Assembly (NCBI RefSeq): GCF_009908165.1
Contig: NZ_JAAAUC010000002.1
Location: forward strand, 124,001-188,000
Source of the DNA: Frigidibacter albus
GTDB taxonomy: Bacteria; Pseudomonadota; Alphaproteobacteria; Rhodobacterales; Rhodobacteraceae
DNA length: 64,000 nucleotides
Reading direction: 5' to 3'
The notes below the pieces were generated by a model. The model did not search any database and was not told the origin of the DNA. It was given only the letters and a program-made list of their open reading frames with translations. The translations under genes were made by a program, and so were the position numbers. Below, one piece after another: positions 43,338 to 53,093 of this stretch (the first letter of the stretch is position 1; each line of letters begins with the position of its first letter).

Positions 43338-44665
43338 CCGCGACCGCAGACTTCACCGCCGGCACGGCGCGGGACCAGGCCCATGCGCTGATCGGGCGCA
43401 AGCGGCGGGTGGCCCTGCTGGTCCCCGCAGCGATCCTCGCCTATCTCGTCTATGTCTTCTTCGCCTTCGACGTGGCGGGGTTGGCAGAGCGGGCGCGGCT
43501 CGACAATGCGCGCATCCTGGTGGCCGACAGCTACAGCCACAAGATCCATGTCACCCGTGACGGCCGCGCCAGCGATCTGGCCTTCGCGGTCGAGGGCGAG
43601 ACCAAGGGCCGCTACCCCGAGGGGATGCGCCCCGACTGGGTCGAGGGCGGCATCGACGATGCGGTGATCGACCTCGGCGATGGCCATGTCATCCGCTTCC
43701 TGCCGGACCGCCGCGTGACCTATGACTTGCCCGGGCAGGGCCAGATCGACATCAACCGCGTGAATGACGTCATCGTCGCCAGCTTCCCGGGCTTTGCCCC
43801 CGGTGACAGCCCGGACTGGGCGAACGTGTCGGATGCCCGCGTCACGATCACCACCGAGGCGGGCCGTCTGACCGTGACCCGCTCGAAGGACGAGGTGTTC
43901 CGCTACTTCTTCGGGTGGGAGCTGTTCTGGTTCACCCTCGACAGCCCCTATCACAATGTCGGGGTCTGGACGCTGCTGACCGGGCCGCAGCTCGATCCGC
44001 TGCGGAGCAATATTATCGGGGCGTATCAAGACTTTATGGGCAACCAGATGTGGCGCCATGCCGACGTGTTCTGGGCGATTGGCGAGACGATCCTGATGGC
44101 CTTCCTCGGCACCTTCGGGGGCGCGCTGATTGCACTGCCGCTGGCCTTCCTTGCGGCCAAGAACTTCGCGCCGCTGGTCTGGGTCCGCTTCGCCGTGCGG
44201 CGGGTGTTCGACTTCGTACGGGGCGTGGACGGGCTGATCTGGACCATCATCCTCAGCCGCGCCTTCGGCCCCGGGCCGCTGACCGGCGCGCTGGCGATCC
44301 TGGTGACCGACACCGGCAGCTTTGGCAAAAGCTTCTCGGAAGCGCTGGAAAACGTTGATGAAAAGCAGGTCGAGGGCATGAAGTCCACTGGCGCCAATGC
44401 CGTGCAGCGTTACCGCTTTGGCGTGATCCCGCAGGTGACGCCGGTGCTGCTGAGCCAGGTGCTCTACTACTTCGAATCCAACACCCGCAGCGCCACGATC
44501 ATCGGCGCGATCACCGGGGGGGGCATCGGCCTCTTCATCACCCAGGCGATGCAGACCCAGAAGGACTGGGAAGAGGTCAGCTATTACATCGTGCTGATCG
44601 TGATGATGGTGATGGCGATGGACAGCTTCTCGGGCTGGCTGCGGCGCAAGCTGATCAAGGGCTGA
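43334..44665 (+). CDS. phnE: Phosphonate ABC transporter permease PhnE (second copy, long form)
   Basis: This 443-residue permease is about 150 residues longer than its partner. The extra part lies between the first membrane helix (VALLVPAAILAYLVYVFFAF) and the second. It is rich in charged residues and beta strands (ARILVADSYSHKIHVTRDGRA onward), so it probably folds outside the membrane. The EAA loop EALENVDEKQVEGMKSTGANAVQRYRFGVIPQVTP is present. Similar two-permease phosphonate systems are known in Rhodobacterales. Confidence 0.93.
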   Translation: MTATADFTAGTARDQAHALIGRKRRVALLVPAAILAYLVYVFFAFDVAGLAERARLDNARILVADSYSHKIHVTRDGRASDLAFAVEGETKGRYPEGMRPDWVEGGIDDAVIDLGDGHVIRFLPDRRVTYDLPGQGQIDINRVNDVIVASFPGFAPGDSPDWANVSDARVTITTEAGRLTVTRSKDEVFRYFFGWELFWFTLDSPYHNVGVWTLLTGPQLDPLRSNIIGAYQDFMGNQMWRHADVFWAIGETILMAFLGTFGGALIALPLAFLAAKNFAPLVWVRFAVRRVFDFVRGVDGLIWTIILSRAFGPGPLTGALAILVTDTGSFGKSFSEALENVDEKQVEGMKSTGANAVQRYRFGVIPQVTPVLLSQVLYYFESNTRSATIIGAITGGGIGLFITQAMQTQKDWEEVSYYIVLIVMMVMAMDSFSGWLRRKLIKG

Positions 44666-44744
44666 TCTGCAAACCATGCAGAAGCCATACAGATGCCGTA
44701 TGTAAAGTGAAACGGTCGGGAACCCCCGGTCGCAAGGGAACGCG

Positions 44745-45362
44745 ATGCCGAAACTGTCCGAACATGAGCCGCTGATCCACGAAGGCTGCGAGATCGTGGA
44801 GGCGAGCTTCGGGCGGTTCTGCGAGGTCGGCAAGCTGAGCCGCGTCGCGTACAGCAGCTTCGATGATTACAGCTATTGCGACCGGATGGCGGATATCGCC
44901 AACACCAGCATCGGCAAGTTCGCAAATATCGCGGCGCTGACCCGGATCGGGCCGACCGACCATCCGATGGGCAACGCCAGCCTGCACCATTTCCTCTATC
45001 GCTCCGCCGAGTACTGGGATGACACCACCCCCGACGCCGCCTTCTTCGAGCGGCGGCGGGCGCGGCGCACGGTGATCGGCCATGACACCTGGATCGGGCA
45101 TGGCGCGATCATCAAGCCCGAGGTGACCATTGGCCACGGCGCCATCGTGGCGGCGGGGGCGGTGGTGACGCGGGACGTTGCGCCCTACATGATCGTCGCC
45201 GGAGTGCCCGCAGTGCCGCTGCGCGAGCGGTTCACGCCGGCGGTTGCCGAGCGGCTGCTGGCGCTGGCGTGGTGGGACTGGCCCCATGAGAGGCTGCGGG
45301 CGGCGCTGGACGATTTCCGTGCGCTGCCGGCGGAGGCGTTTCTGGAGGCCTATGGGGGGTGA
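44745..45362 (+). CDS. Phosphonate-associated hexapeptide-repeat acetyltransferase
   Basis: This 205-residue protein is a left-handed beta-helix transferase of the family tied to phosphonate metabolism. It has EVGKLSRVAYSSFDDYSYCDRMADIANTSIGKFANIAALTRIGPTDHPM, then the hexapeptide run VIGHDTWIGHGAIIKPEVTIGHGAIVAAGAVVTRDVAPYMIVAGVPA. It probably acetylates a phosphonate or a pathway intermediate. It follows phnE by 79 bases. The C-P lyase core (phnGHIJKLM) is absent from the window. Confidence 0.9.
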   Translation: MPKLSEHEPLIHEGCEIVEASFGRFCEVGKLSRVAYSSFDDYSYCDRMADIANTSIGKFANIAALTRIGPTDHPMGNASLHHFLYRSAEYWDDTTPDAAFFERRRARRTVIGHDTWIGHGAIIKPEVTIGHGAIVAAGAVVTRDVAPYMIVAGVPAVPLRERFTPAVAERLLALAWWDWPHERLRAALDDFRALPAEAFLEAYGG

Positions 45363-45390
45363 GGGCAGGGGGCCGAAGCCACCGCGCAGA

Positions 45391-45555
45391 CAGAGGGCGG
45401 GGCCCGTCCGCCGGGTGGGCGAGCAACAGAAGTTCTAGGCGGTTTATGGTGCGGCCTACCTCCACCGAAGTTCTAGGCGAAACCGTGAGGAGCGCCCGCC
45501 CGGGGGGGCGGACGGGCGCTGCCCGGCGGCGCTAAAGCGCCTTGTTCCGGGCAAG
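45391..45555 (+). repeat. 165-bp structured intergenic repeat, copy 1
   Basis: This segment, between the phosphonate transferase gene and aroQ, is about 85-90% identical by eye to 60648-60813 in the same orientation. Shared parts are gtccgccgggtgggcg, a doubled GTTCTAGGC-type motif around TTTATGGTGCGGC, and two hairpins. Hairpin A (45491-45520) has an 8-bp stem. Hairpin B (45521-45552) has outer arms GCCCGG/CCGGGC and inner arms GGCGC/GCGCC closing a TAAA loop. It could be a small RNA, a 3'-end element or a REP-like mobile repeat. It contains no open frame. Confidence 0.8.
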
Positions 45556-45581
45556 AAGAGGGGGCTTTGATCGTCGCCGCC

Positions 45582-46016
45582 TTACCCGATCAGCCGCAGC
45601 ACCCTTGCCAGCGCCAGCTCATACCCCTGCACGCCGCAGCCCGCGATCACGCCCTCGGCGCGCAGGCTGACATAGGAATGATGGCGGAAGCTCTCGCGCT
45701 TGTGGACATTGGAGATATGCACCTCGATCACCGGGCCCTCGAAGGTGTTCAGCGCGTCGTAGATCGCCACCGAAGTGTGGGTGAAGGCGGCGGGGTTGAT
45801 CACGATCCCGGCGGCCGTCCCGCGGGCCTCGTGGATCCAGTCGATCAGCTGCGCCTCGGAATTGGACTGGCGCAGGGTGACGCTGGCGCCCGCGGCCTCG
45901 GCAAGGACGGCGCAGGCGGCCTCGACATCGGCCAGCGTTTCATGCCCGTAGATCTCGGGCTGGCGCTTGCCCAGAAGGTTGAGGTTGGGGCCGTTCAGGA
46001 TCAGGATTTCGGGCAT
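45582..46016 (-). CDS. aroQ: Type II 3-dehydroquinate dehydratase
   Basis: This 144-residue enzyme converts 3-dehydroquinate to 3-dehydroshikimate in aromatic amino acid synthesis. Family motifs are [23 protein letters not shown] at the N-terminus, [19 protein letters not shown] in the middle, and [22 protein letters not shown] carrying the catalytic histidine region. Length is normal for the type II dodecameric enzyme. Confidence 0.97.
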   Translation of the reverse strand: MPEILILNGPNLNLLGKRQPEIYGHETLADVEAACAVLAEAAGASVTLRQSNSEAQLIDWIHEARGTAAGIVINPAAFTHTSVAIYDALNTFEGPVIEVHISNVHKRESFRHHSYVSLRAEGVIAGCGVQGYELALARVLRLIG

Positions 46017-46069
46017 GTCTCTCTCCGCTCTTGCCCCGGACTGTCGGGGAAAGCGCGGCGCAGCGCAAG

Positions 46070-47320
46070 TCAGCCGAAGCGGCGGCGGGCGTCGAGGGCA
46101 AGGCCGGTGCCGACGCTGCCGAAATCGTCGCCGCTGGCGATGGGGGCGCCGGGTAGGATCGCCGCGACGCCCGCGCGCAGGGCGGGCAGGCTGCTGGAGC
46201 CGCCGGTGAGGAAGACGGTGCCGATGGCTTCGGGCTGAAGCCCGGCCTGCGCCAGTGTCGCGCGGATCGCGGCCGAGACTCGTTCCAGCGGCGGGGCGAT
46301 GGCGGTCTCGAAGCCCGCCCGCGTTGCCAGCGTATCGGGGCCGCCGGTGAGGTCGGCGATGCGCACGGTGGATTCCGAAGTGCTGGTCAGCGTGATCTTC
46401 GCCGCCTCCACCGCCATCGCCAGCGCGTGCCCGGCGCGGGTGGTGACGACGCGCAGCATCCGGTCCAGCCGCTCGGGTTCCGACGCGATCTTGCGCAGGG
46501 CTTTCAGGTCATTGGTCACGCCCTGCGCGTAGAGCGCGTTGATGCGGTGCCAGGTGGCGAGGTCGAGGAAGTAGTGGCGGGGCAGGGTGCCGGTCTTCGT
46601 GGGCCGGTTGTAGCCCAGCAGCGGCATCACTTCGGCCAGGCTCAGCAGCCGGTCGAAATCGGTCCCGCCGACGCGGACCCCGTCATTGGCGAGGATATCG
46701 GCCTGCCGGTCGGCGCTGCGCGAGCGTTCCGGCGAGACCCGGACGATGGAGAAGTCCGAGGTGCCGCCGCCGATATCGACGATCAGCACCAGCTCCTCGC
46801 GGGTGATGCCCTGCTCGTAATGCAGCGCGGCGGCGATGGGTTCGTACTGGAAGGCGACCTCGCTGAGGCCGATCTTGCGCGCCAGCCCCTCCAGCACGTC
46901 CTGCGCGGCGGCATCGCCTGCCGCATCGCCGTCGACGAAATGCACAGGGCGGCCGAGCACGGCGCGGTCGATGCCCTCGCCCCCCGTGGCATCGAGCCGG
47001 GCGCGCAGGTGGCCAAAGAAGCGGCCCAGAACATCGGTGAAGGCAATGGCGCGGTTGCCGACCCGGGTTTTTTCATGGATCAGCGCAGAGCCGAGGGTGC
47101 TTTTCAGGCCCCGCATCAGCCGGCCATCCTCGCCCTCGACATAGGCGGCGATGGCGGCGCGGCCGAAGAGCGGGGGCGCGCCCTCGGCATCCCAGAACAC
47201 CGCCGAGGGCAGGGTGACGTGGTTGCCCTCCAGCGCCACCAGCCGGGCGCCCGAGGCATCCGCCAGCGCGAGGGTGGAGTTGGAGGTGCCGAAGTCGATC
47301 CCGCATGAATGTGCCTGCAT
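46070..47320 (-). CDS. Hsp70 family protein (YegD-like)
   Basis: This 416-residue protein has an actin/Hsp70 ATPase domain but little or no substrate-binding domain. It starts [19 protein letters not shown] (phosphate 1 loop). It also has [18 protein letters not shown] (phosphate 2) and [18 protein letters not shown] (adenosine motif). It resembles the E. coli YegD group of shortened Hsp70 proteins, whose role is unclear. It lies 53 bases upstream of aroQ on the same strand. Confidence 0.9.
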   Translation of the reverse strand: MQAHSCGIDFGTSNSTLALADASGARLVALEGNHVTLPSAVFWDAEGAPPLFGRAAIAAYVEGEDGRLMRGLKSTLGSALIHEKTRVGNRAIAFTDVLGRFFGHLRARLDATGGEGIDRAVLGRPVHFVDGDAAGDAAAQDVLEGLARKIGLSEVAFQYEPIAAALHYEQGITREELVLIVDIGGGTSDFSIVRVSPERSRSADRQADILANDGVRVGGTDFDRLLSLAEVMPLLGYNRPTKTGTLPRHYFLDLATWHRINALYAQGVTNDLKALRKIASEPERLDRMLRVVTTRAGHALAMAVEAAKITLTSTSESTVRIADLTGGPDTLATRAGFETAIAPPLERVSAAIRATLAQAGLQPEAIGTVFLTGGSSSLPALRAGVAAILPGAPIASGDDFGSVGTGLALDARRRFG

Positions 47321-47437
47321 CGCCGTACCCCTGCCTTTGCCCGCTGCCTTGTGAAGGCGGGCTGGCTATCGCAGCGGGGCGGCGGTGTAAAGGCGCGGCG
47401 GGCAGGCCGCGGGACAAAACGGCCCCGGCGGCGATTG

Positions 47438-47452
47438 CAACACAAAGTGTTG
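47438..47452. promoter_or_regulatory. Small palindrome in the Hsp70/SLC13 divergent gap
   Basis: CAACAC-AAA-GTGTTG is a perfect 6-bp dyad in the 202-base gap between the divergent Hsp70-like and SLC13-type genes. It is a candidate operator; no regulator can be named. Confidence 0.35.
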
Positions 47453-47522
47453 AAACTTCTGCCTGTCTCTGGTCGTTTCCAGTTTCTGGGCGATTGGCGC
47501 CAGAGCCCTGACCGAAAGCCGC

Positions 47523-49448
47523 ATGATGACGCTTCCCCAAATTCTGATTACGCTGATCCTGGTGGCCACACTGGCGCTGTTCCTGTGGGGGCGGTTCCGG
47601 CATGACGTGGTGGCGCTGGCCTCGCTGATGGCCTGCGTGCTGGCCGGACTGGTCGAGCCCGATGCCGCCTTTGCCGGGTTCGGCCATCCGGCGGTGATCA
47701 CGGTGGCCTGTATCCTTGTGATGAGCCAGGGGCTGCAGAATACCGGCGCGGTGGACTGGCTGGCGCGGTCCGTGCTGCCGCGCAATGCCGGGCGCACCGT
47801 CAGCCTGGTGGCGCTGATCGGGCTTGGGGCGGCGCTGTCGGGCTTCATGAACAACGTGGGCGCGATGGCGCTGCTGATGCCGATCGCGGTGCAGCTGTCG
47901 GGGCGGATCGACCTGACCCCGGGTCAGGTGCTGATGCCGCTGGCCTTTGGCACCATCCTTGGGGGCATGACCACGCTGGTCGGCACGCCGCCCAACCTGA
48001 TCGTGTCGGGCTTCCGGCGCGAGGCGGGGGGGGCGCCGTTCGAGATGTTCGACTTTGCCCCCGTGGGCCTTGCGGTCGCGGTGCTGGGGGTGCTGTTCCT
48101 GGCGCTGTTCTGGCGGCTGGTGCCGGCACGCAAGCCGGCGGGGGGCGAGGGGTTCGATACCGGCAGCTACCTGACCGAGGTGCGGATCCCGGCGAAAAGC
48201 AAGGCGGTGGGGCTGACCCTGCGCGCCTTCGAGCGCGAGATCGCGGCGAGCGGCGCGCAGATCGCCACCATCGTGCGCAACGAGGTGCGGATGACTGCGC
48301 CGCATGGCGGGCGGATCATCCGCGAGGATGACGTGCTGATGCTGCTGGCCGACGTGAATGCGCTGGCCGAGGCGCTGTCGGTGTTCGGGATCAAGCTGGA
48401 GCAGCAAAAGCCCGCGCCGGAGAAGGCAAAGGTGGAGGCCGCCGAGACAGAGGCGGGGGCGGAGGCGGAGGCCGATGTCGTCGCGCCGGCGGAAGCTCTG
48501 GTCGCCGAGGAGACCGCGGCAGAGGAGGGGGCTGAGACGGCGGCCGCCGAAGAAAACGCCCCGGAGGAGAAGGCGGCCGGTGAGCGGGATGAGGAGATCG
48601 TGCTGCGAGAGCTGGCGGTGCTGCCTTCTTCGTCCATCGTCGGGCGCTCGGCCAGCGATCTGAAGCTGCGCACCCGGTACGGGCTCAACCTGCTGGCGGT
48701 GTCGCGCGCGCATCAACCGCCGCGGGCGCGGCTGCGCGAGGTGAAGCTGCAATCGGGCGACCTGCTGATGATGCAGGGCCCGGCCGAGGTGATGGCGGAT
48801 TTCATCAACGAGAGTGGCTGCGTGCCCTTGGGCGAGCGCGAGCTGCGCATCCCTGACAAGCGCATGGCGCTGATTGCCGGGGCGATCATGTTGGTCTCGG
48901 TGCTGGTGGTGACGCTGGGGCTGTTGCCGGCGGCGGCGGCGTTCGCGCTTGGGCTTCTGGCGACGATGCTGGCCAAGACCGTGCCGCTGCGGCAGATCTA
49001 CACCTCGATCGACTGGCCGGTGGTCGTGCTGCTGGCGGCGCTGATCCCGGTGGCGGGGGCGATGCAGACCACGGGCGCGGCGGATCTGCTGTCGCGGTTC
49101 CTGGTGGAGACGATTGCGCAGGGCAACGCGGTCGCGGCGCTGGCGGTGGTGCTGATCGTGACGATGACGCTGTCGGACGTGATGAACAACGCCGCCACTG
49201 CGGCGGTGCTGTGCCCGATTGCCATCGGCATCGCCTCGGCCCTGGGGGTCAACCCCGACAGCTTCCTGATGGCGGTGGCCATCGGCTCGTCCTGCGCGTT
49301 CCTGACCCCGATCGGGCACCAGAACAACACGCTGATCCTTGGCCCCGGCGGGTTCCGCTTCAGCGATTACTGGCGGCTTGGGCTGCCGCTGGAGCTGTTG
49401 GTGGTCGTGGTCAGTCTGCCGCTGCTGCTGTGGGTCTGGCCGCTCTAG
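47523..49448 (+). CDS. SLC13/DASS-type permease with two TrkA-C domains
   Basis: This 641-residue membrane protein has two hydrophobic halves separated by a cytoplasmic region. The first half contains GFMNNVGAMALLMPIAVQLS and GGMTTLVGTPPNLIVSGFRREAGG, the second LSDVMNNAATAAVLCPIAIGIA, as in sodium- or proton-coupled dicarboxylate/sulfate permeases. Between them lie two TrkA-C-like domains joined by an unusual Ala/Glu-rich stretch of about 65 residues. The substrate may be an organic acid or sulfate. Two ATGs stand in tandem at the start (47523, 47526). pccB follows 145 bases later. Confidence 0.88.
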   Translation: MMTLPQILITLILVATLALFLWGRFRHDVVALASLMACVLAGLVEPDAAFAGFGHPAVITVACILVMSQGLQNTGAVDWLARSVLPRNAGRTVSLVALIGLGAALSGFMNNVGAMALLMPIAVQLSGRIDLTPGQVLMPLAFGTILGGMTTLVGTPPNLIVSGFRREAGGAPFEMFDFAPVGLAVAVLGVLFLALFWRLVPARKPAGGEGFDTGSYLTEVRIPAKSKAVGLTLRAFEREIAASGAQIATIVRNEVRMTAPHGGRIIREDDVLMLLADVNALAEALSVFGIKLEQQKPAPEKAKVEAAETEAGAEAEADVVAPAEALVAEETAAEEGAETAAAEENAPEEKAAGERDEEIVLRELAVLPSSSIVGRSASDLKLRTRYGLNLLAVSRAHQPPRARLREVKLQSGDLLMMQGPAEVMADFINESGCVPLGERELRIPDKRMALIAGAIMLVSVLVVTLGLLPAAAAFALGLLATMLAKTVPLRQIYTSIDWPVVVLLAALIPVAGAMQTTGAADLLSRFLVETIAQGNAVAALAVVLIVTMTLSDVMNNAATAAVLCPIAIGIASALGVNPDSFLMAVAIGSSCAFLTPIGHQNNTLILGPGGFRFSDYWRLGLPLELLVVVVSLPLLLWVWPL

Positions 49449-49496
49449 TTCGCAACTTCGCAATTTGCGCTGCGGGCATTGGCAAGGCTTTGCAAA
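49449..49496 (+). promoter_or_regulatory. TTYGCAA motif array upstream of pccB (ScfR/PccR-type)
   Basis: The gap before pccB holds TTCGCAA at 49449-49455 and 49457-49463, then TTTGCG at 49464-49469. ATTGGCAA follows at 49478-49485, then a perfect palindrome TTTGCAAA at 49489-49496. In R. sphaeroides the short-chain acyl-CoA regulator PccR acts at TTTGCAAA repeats in front of pccB. The array here fits such a regulator, though the canonical two-box spacing of four bases is not seen exactly. Confidence 0.5.
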
Positions 49497-49592
49497 TTTT
49501 CTGGAAAGGGCTTTGTGCTGCAGGTGCGCCCGTATAGGGTGCCCCAAATTGCCATGCCTGCAAGCAAGGCAGCCATCGCCCGGGGGGACATG

Positions 49593-51125
<1,533 letters not shown>

Positions 51126-51135
51126 GGGGGTAGGC

Positions 51136-51522
51136 GTGCGGGGGGGAATCGTCATGTGCATCGCAATGCTGGCCGGGGCCGCTGCTTGGGCCGAGGAGAT
51201 CGTCACGCCGTCCGGCATGGCGGTCACCTGGCTGGAAACGGTGCATGGCGCGCCGGGGCCAGAGGGGCTGACGGCGCGGTTCCGGTTCCTGGCGCCCGCG
51301 ATTGCCGGGGATGTCGCCTTCGAGACCGCCGCCGAGGACATGCACTGGCTGTGCGAGAGTTTTGCCTTGCCCCGCCTGTCGGTCATCGGGCCGCAGCCCT
51401 CGCAGGTGGTGATCTCGCTGGCGGACCGCGACCTGCCCTTCGGGCAGACCGACCCGGAGGCGGTGCAGTATTTCGAGGCCTACCGCCCGGCGGGCGATGT
51501 CTGCGAATGGGAGATGTTCTGA
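51136..51522 (+). CDS. DUF6497-like secreted protein
   Basis: This 128-residue protein has a signal peptide (IVMCIAMLAGAAAWAEE) and a conserved body with LTARFRFLAPAIAGDVAFETAAEDMHWLCESFALP and a C-terminal EAYRPAGDVCEWEMF. The two mature cysteines could form a disulfide. Family members are found between pccB and pccA in related bacteria. Start is a GTG at 51136 with an alternative ATG at 51154. No function is known. Confidence 0.75.
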   Translation: MRGGIVMCIAMLAGAAAWAEEIVTPSGMAVTWLETVHGAPGPEGLTARFRFLAPAIAGDVAFETAAEDMHWLCESFALPRLSVIGPQPSQVVISLADRDLPFGQTDPEAVQYFEAYRPAGDVCEWEMF

Positions 51523-51733
51523 TGCAACCCCGGCCCCATGACTCTTGCCTGTGCCGCGGCGCGGCACCTGAGTCTTCGCGGCCACATTCCGCCGTTTTGC
51601 ATGCGATGGGCTGTCGCTGCGCCCCGGCCTGCGATATGATGGCGGCTGGTCAGTCTCAAGTGACCTGTATCGCGGAAATGAGGCAGGCGGGGGAGTGTGA
51701 GGCCCCCACCATAACAATAAACAGGAGAACACC

Positions 51734-51865
51734 ATGTCGAAAAAAGTCTTGCTCGCGGTCGCCCTCGTGGCGTTCGTGGCTGCCTGCGCCAAGAAAGAAG
51801 AAGTCGTCTATGTCGAGCAGCCGATGGTTTCGGCCGAGCCCGTCTATACCGGCAAATACAAGTAA
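51734..51865 (+). CDS. Small lipoprotein, 43 residues
   Basis: A short gene with a good ribosome site (caggagaac) encodes MSKKVLLAVALVAFVAAC followed by a short charged and Tyr-containing tail (KKEEVVYVEQP to YTGKYK). The lipobox VAAC predicts lipidation at C18 and a mature chain of only 26 residues. It resembles other tiny lipoproteins of Rhodobacterales. Role is unknown. Confidence 0.75.
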   Translation: MSKKVLLAVALVAFVAACAKKEEVVYVEQPMVSAEPVYTGKYK

Positions 51866-51964
51866 CGATCCCGGGCTGGCCGCCGTCCGGGTGACGGCGG
51901 CCGCCCAATCGGTTGCTCTCCAGCCCGCCGGCCAGTGCCGAGCGCATAATGCGGAGAGCATCCC

Positions 51965-52375
51965 ATGCTGAAACATCGCGGCTTTCCTGGCCGTCTTCCC
52001 AGCACCGACTTCCAGTTCGTCATTCGCCGGGCCGTCAAGAAAAAGGGCCCGACCAAGATCATCCGGCGCGAGCGTTTCCGCGACCGCAATCTTGCCGACC
52101 GCAAGGCCGATGCCGGCTTCATGGCGGCGCTTTGGGCGCATTTCGGCGAAGAGCCGTTCGTGCGGGGCAATCTCGATGCCGGCCGCCTGTCCTGGCTGTT
52201 CGGGCGCGAGGTGGTGCCGGCCGAGGACCCGTTCGACCCCGCCAGCTATGACGCGCTGCTGAAGATCAACCTAAAGATCGCGCAGGCGTCCTTCCCGCAG
52301 GTCTTCGCCGAGGACGCCGAGGATTTCGGTTTCGACGCGGACGACGATTACGACGACCTGGACGAGGACGAGTAA
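51965..52375 (+). CDS. Conserved hypothetical protein with acidic tail
   Basis: This 136-residue protein has a basic first half (FQFVIRRAVKKKGPTKIIRRERFRDRN), a helical core (KADAGFMAALWAHFGEEPFVRGNLDAGRLSWLF) and a strongly acidic C-terminus (DADDDYDDLDEDE). No enzymatic motif is seen. Similar proteins appear near pcc genes in Rhodobacterales. Confidence 0.65.
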   Translation: MLKHRGFPGRLPSTDFQFVIRRAVKKKGPTKIIRRERFRDRNLADRKADAGFMAALWAHFGEEPFVRGNLDAGRLSWLFGREVVPAEDPFDPASYDALLKINLKIAQASFPQVFAEDAEDFGFDADDDYDDLDEDE

Positions 52376-52703
52376 GCGTGATGCCGCCGTGCCCCCCAGC
52401 CATTTGGCACCATCCCGCGCATGGCCCGGGACGCGGCGCCGTGGCGGTTGATCGGGCGCGGGGCGCGGCGCATGTTTGGGATGTGGCGCCGGCCTCCAGC
52501 CAGGTGGGCGCCCAGGTTCGTTGCAACCCTTCCCCTGACTCTCGGCCTGATCCCTTGTGGATCGGGCCGCTCTTTTCGCCGAGGCTGCAGGATTTTCGGC
52601 GGCTCCCTGCCTATGATCTGGGTTCACGCGAAATTCGCTTTCCGGGCGCGTCGGATGCGCTAGAATGTTGCGACATAACAACCCGTTCTGGAGGCGGAGC
52701 AAC
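52376..52703. other. 328-base intergenic region
   Basis: Nothing coding was accepted here. The region contains the terminator at 52544-52576 and, from about 52640, the promoter region of the next lipoprotein gene. An 80-codon open frame at 52421-52663 has no ribosome site and an arginine- and tryptophan-rich composition typical of non-coding high-GC frames. Confidence 0.5.
52544..52576 (+). terminator. Intrinsic terminator
   Basis: GGCCTGATCC (52544-52553) pairs with GGATCGGGCC (52559-52568; one G-U) and is followed by GCTCTTTT. It should stop transcription 170 bases after the acidic-tail protein gene. Confidence 0.7.
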
Positions 52704-52913
52704 ATGCGCAATTCGAAATTCATTATCGCTGCAATTTGTCTGTCGGCACTCGCCGGCTGCATGCAAACCGACGGCCAGCGTGCAATGGCCGGCGCCGCTG
52801 CGGGCGCGATCATTGCCGATGCGACCGACAACAACGTGCTTACCGGCGCAGCTCTCGGCGCTGGCGCCGGCGCGCTCTGCGACGACGCCGGCATCTGCCG
52901 CCGCGCCTACTGA
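52704..52913 (+). CDS. Small glycine-zipper lipoprotein (first of a pair)
   Basis: This 69-residue protein has a lipoprotein signal ending in LSALAGC. A glycine-zipper stretch follows (AGAAAGAIIADATDNNVLTG, then ALGAGAGALCDD), ending in two cysteines (CDDAGIC). Glycine zippers insert in or pack against membranes. The start follows GGAGG. The protein at 53094 is a likely paralogue. A terminator hairpin follows. Confidence 0.75.
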   Translation: MRNSKFIIAAICLSALAGCMQTDGQRAMAGAAAGAIIADATDNNVLTGAALGAGAGALCDDAGICRRAY

Positions 52914-52967
52914 TCCCGCGACCGCTGCTGCGCCTTCGGATGTAGCAGCGGGCCGGCCTGCCTTCGG

Positions 52968-53002
52968 AAGGACCGTCATGCCCCTTGGGTGTGGCGGTCC
53001 TT
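52968..53002 (+). terminator. Hairpin terminator between the paired lipoprotein genes
   Basis: AAGGACCGTCA (52968-52978) pairs with TGGCGGTCCTT (52992-53002), 11 bp with one G-U. A smaller perfect hairpin, CGCTGCT/AGCAGCG, lies just before it at 52923-52950. No T-run follows, but both are placed as expected for transcript ends. Confidence 0.5.
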
Positions 53003-53093
53003 GCCGTTCCGGCGCAACCGGGTTCGGGAACCATGTCGTCCCCGCCGGGGTTGGGCCTGCGAAAGCCATTTCCCAACCTGGAGGACATTCGAC

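Noticed and set aside
44686-44702. CATAC-N7-GTATG dyad upstream of the hexapeptide transferase
   Set aside because: A 5-bp dyad is expected by chance at this scale and no regulator is nearby.
52421-52663. 80-codon plus-strand open frame before the first glycine-zipper lipoprotein
   Set aside because: There is no ribosome site, the composition is Arg/Trp-rich, and it spans the terminator hairpin at 52544-52576.
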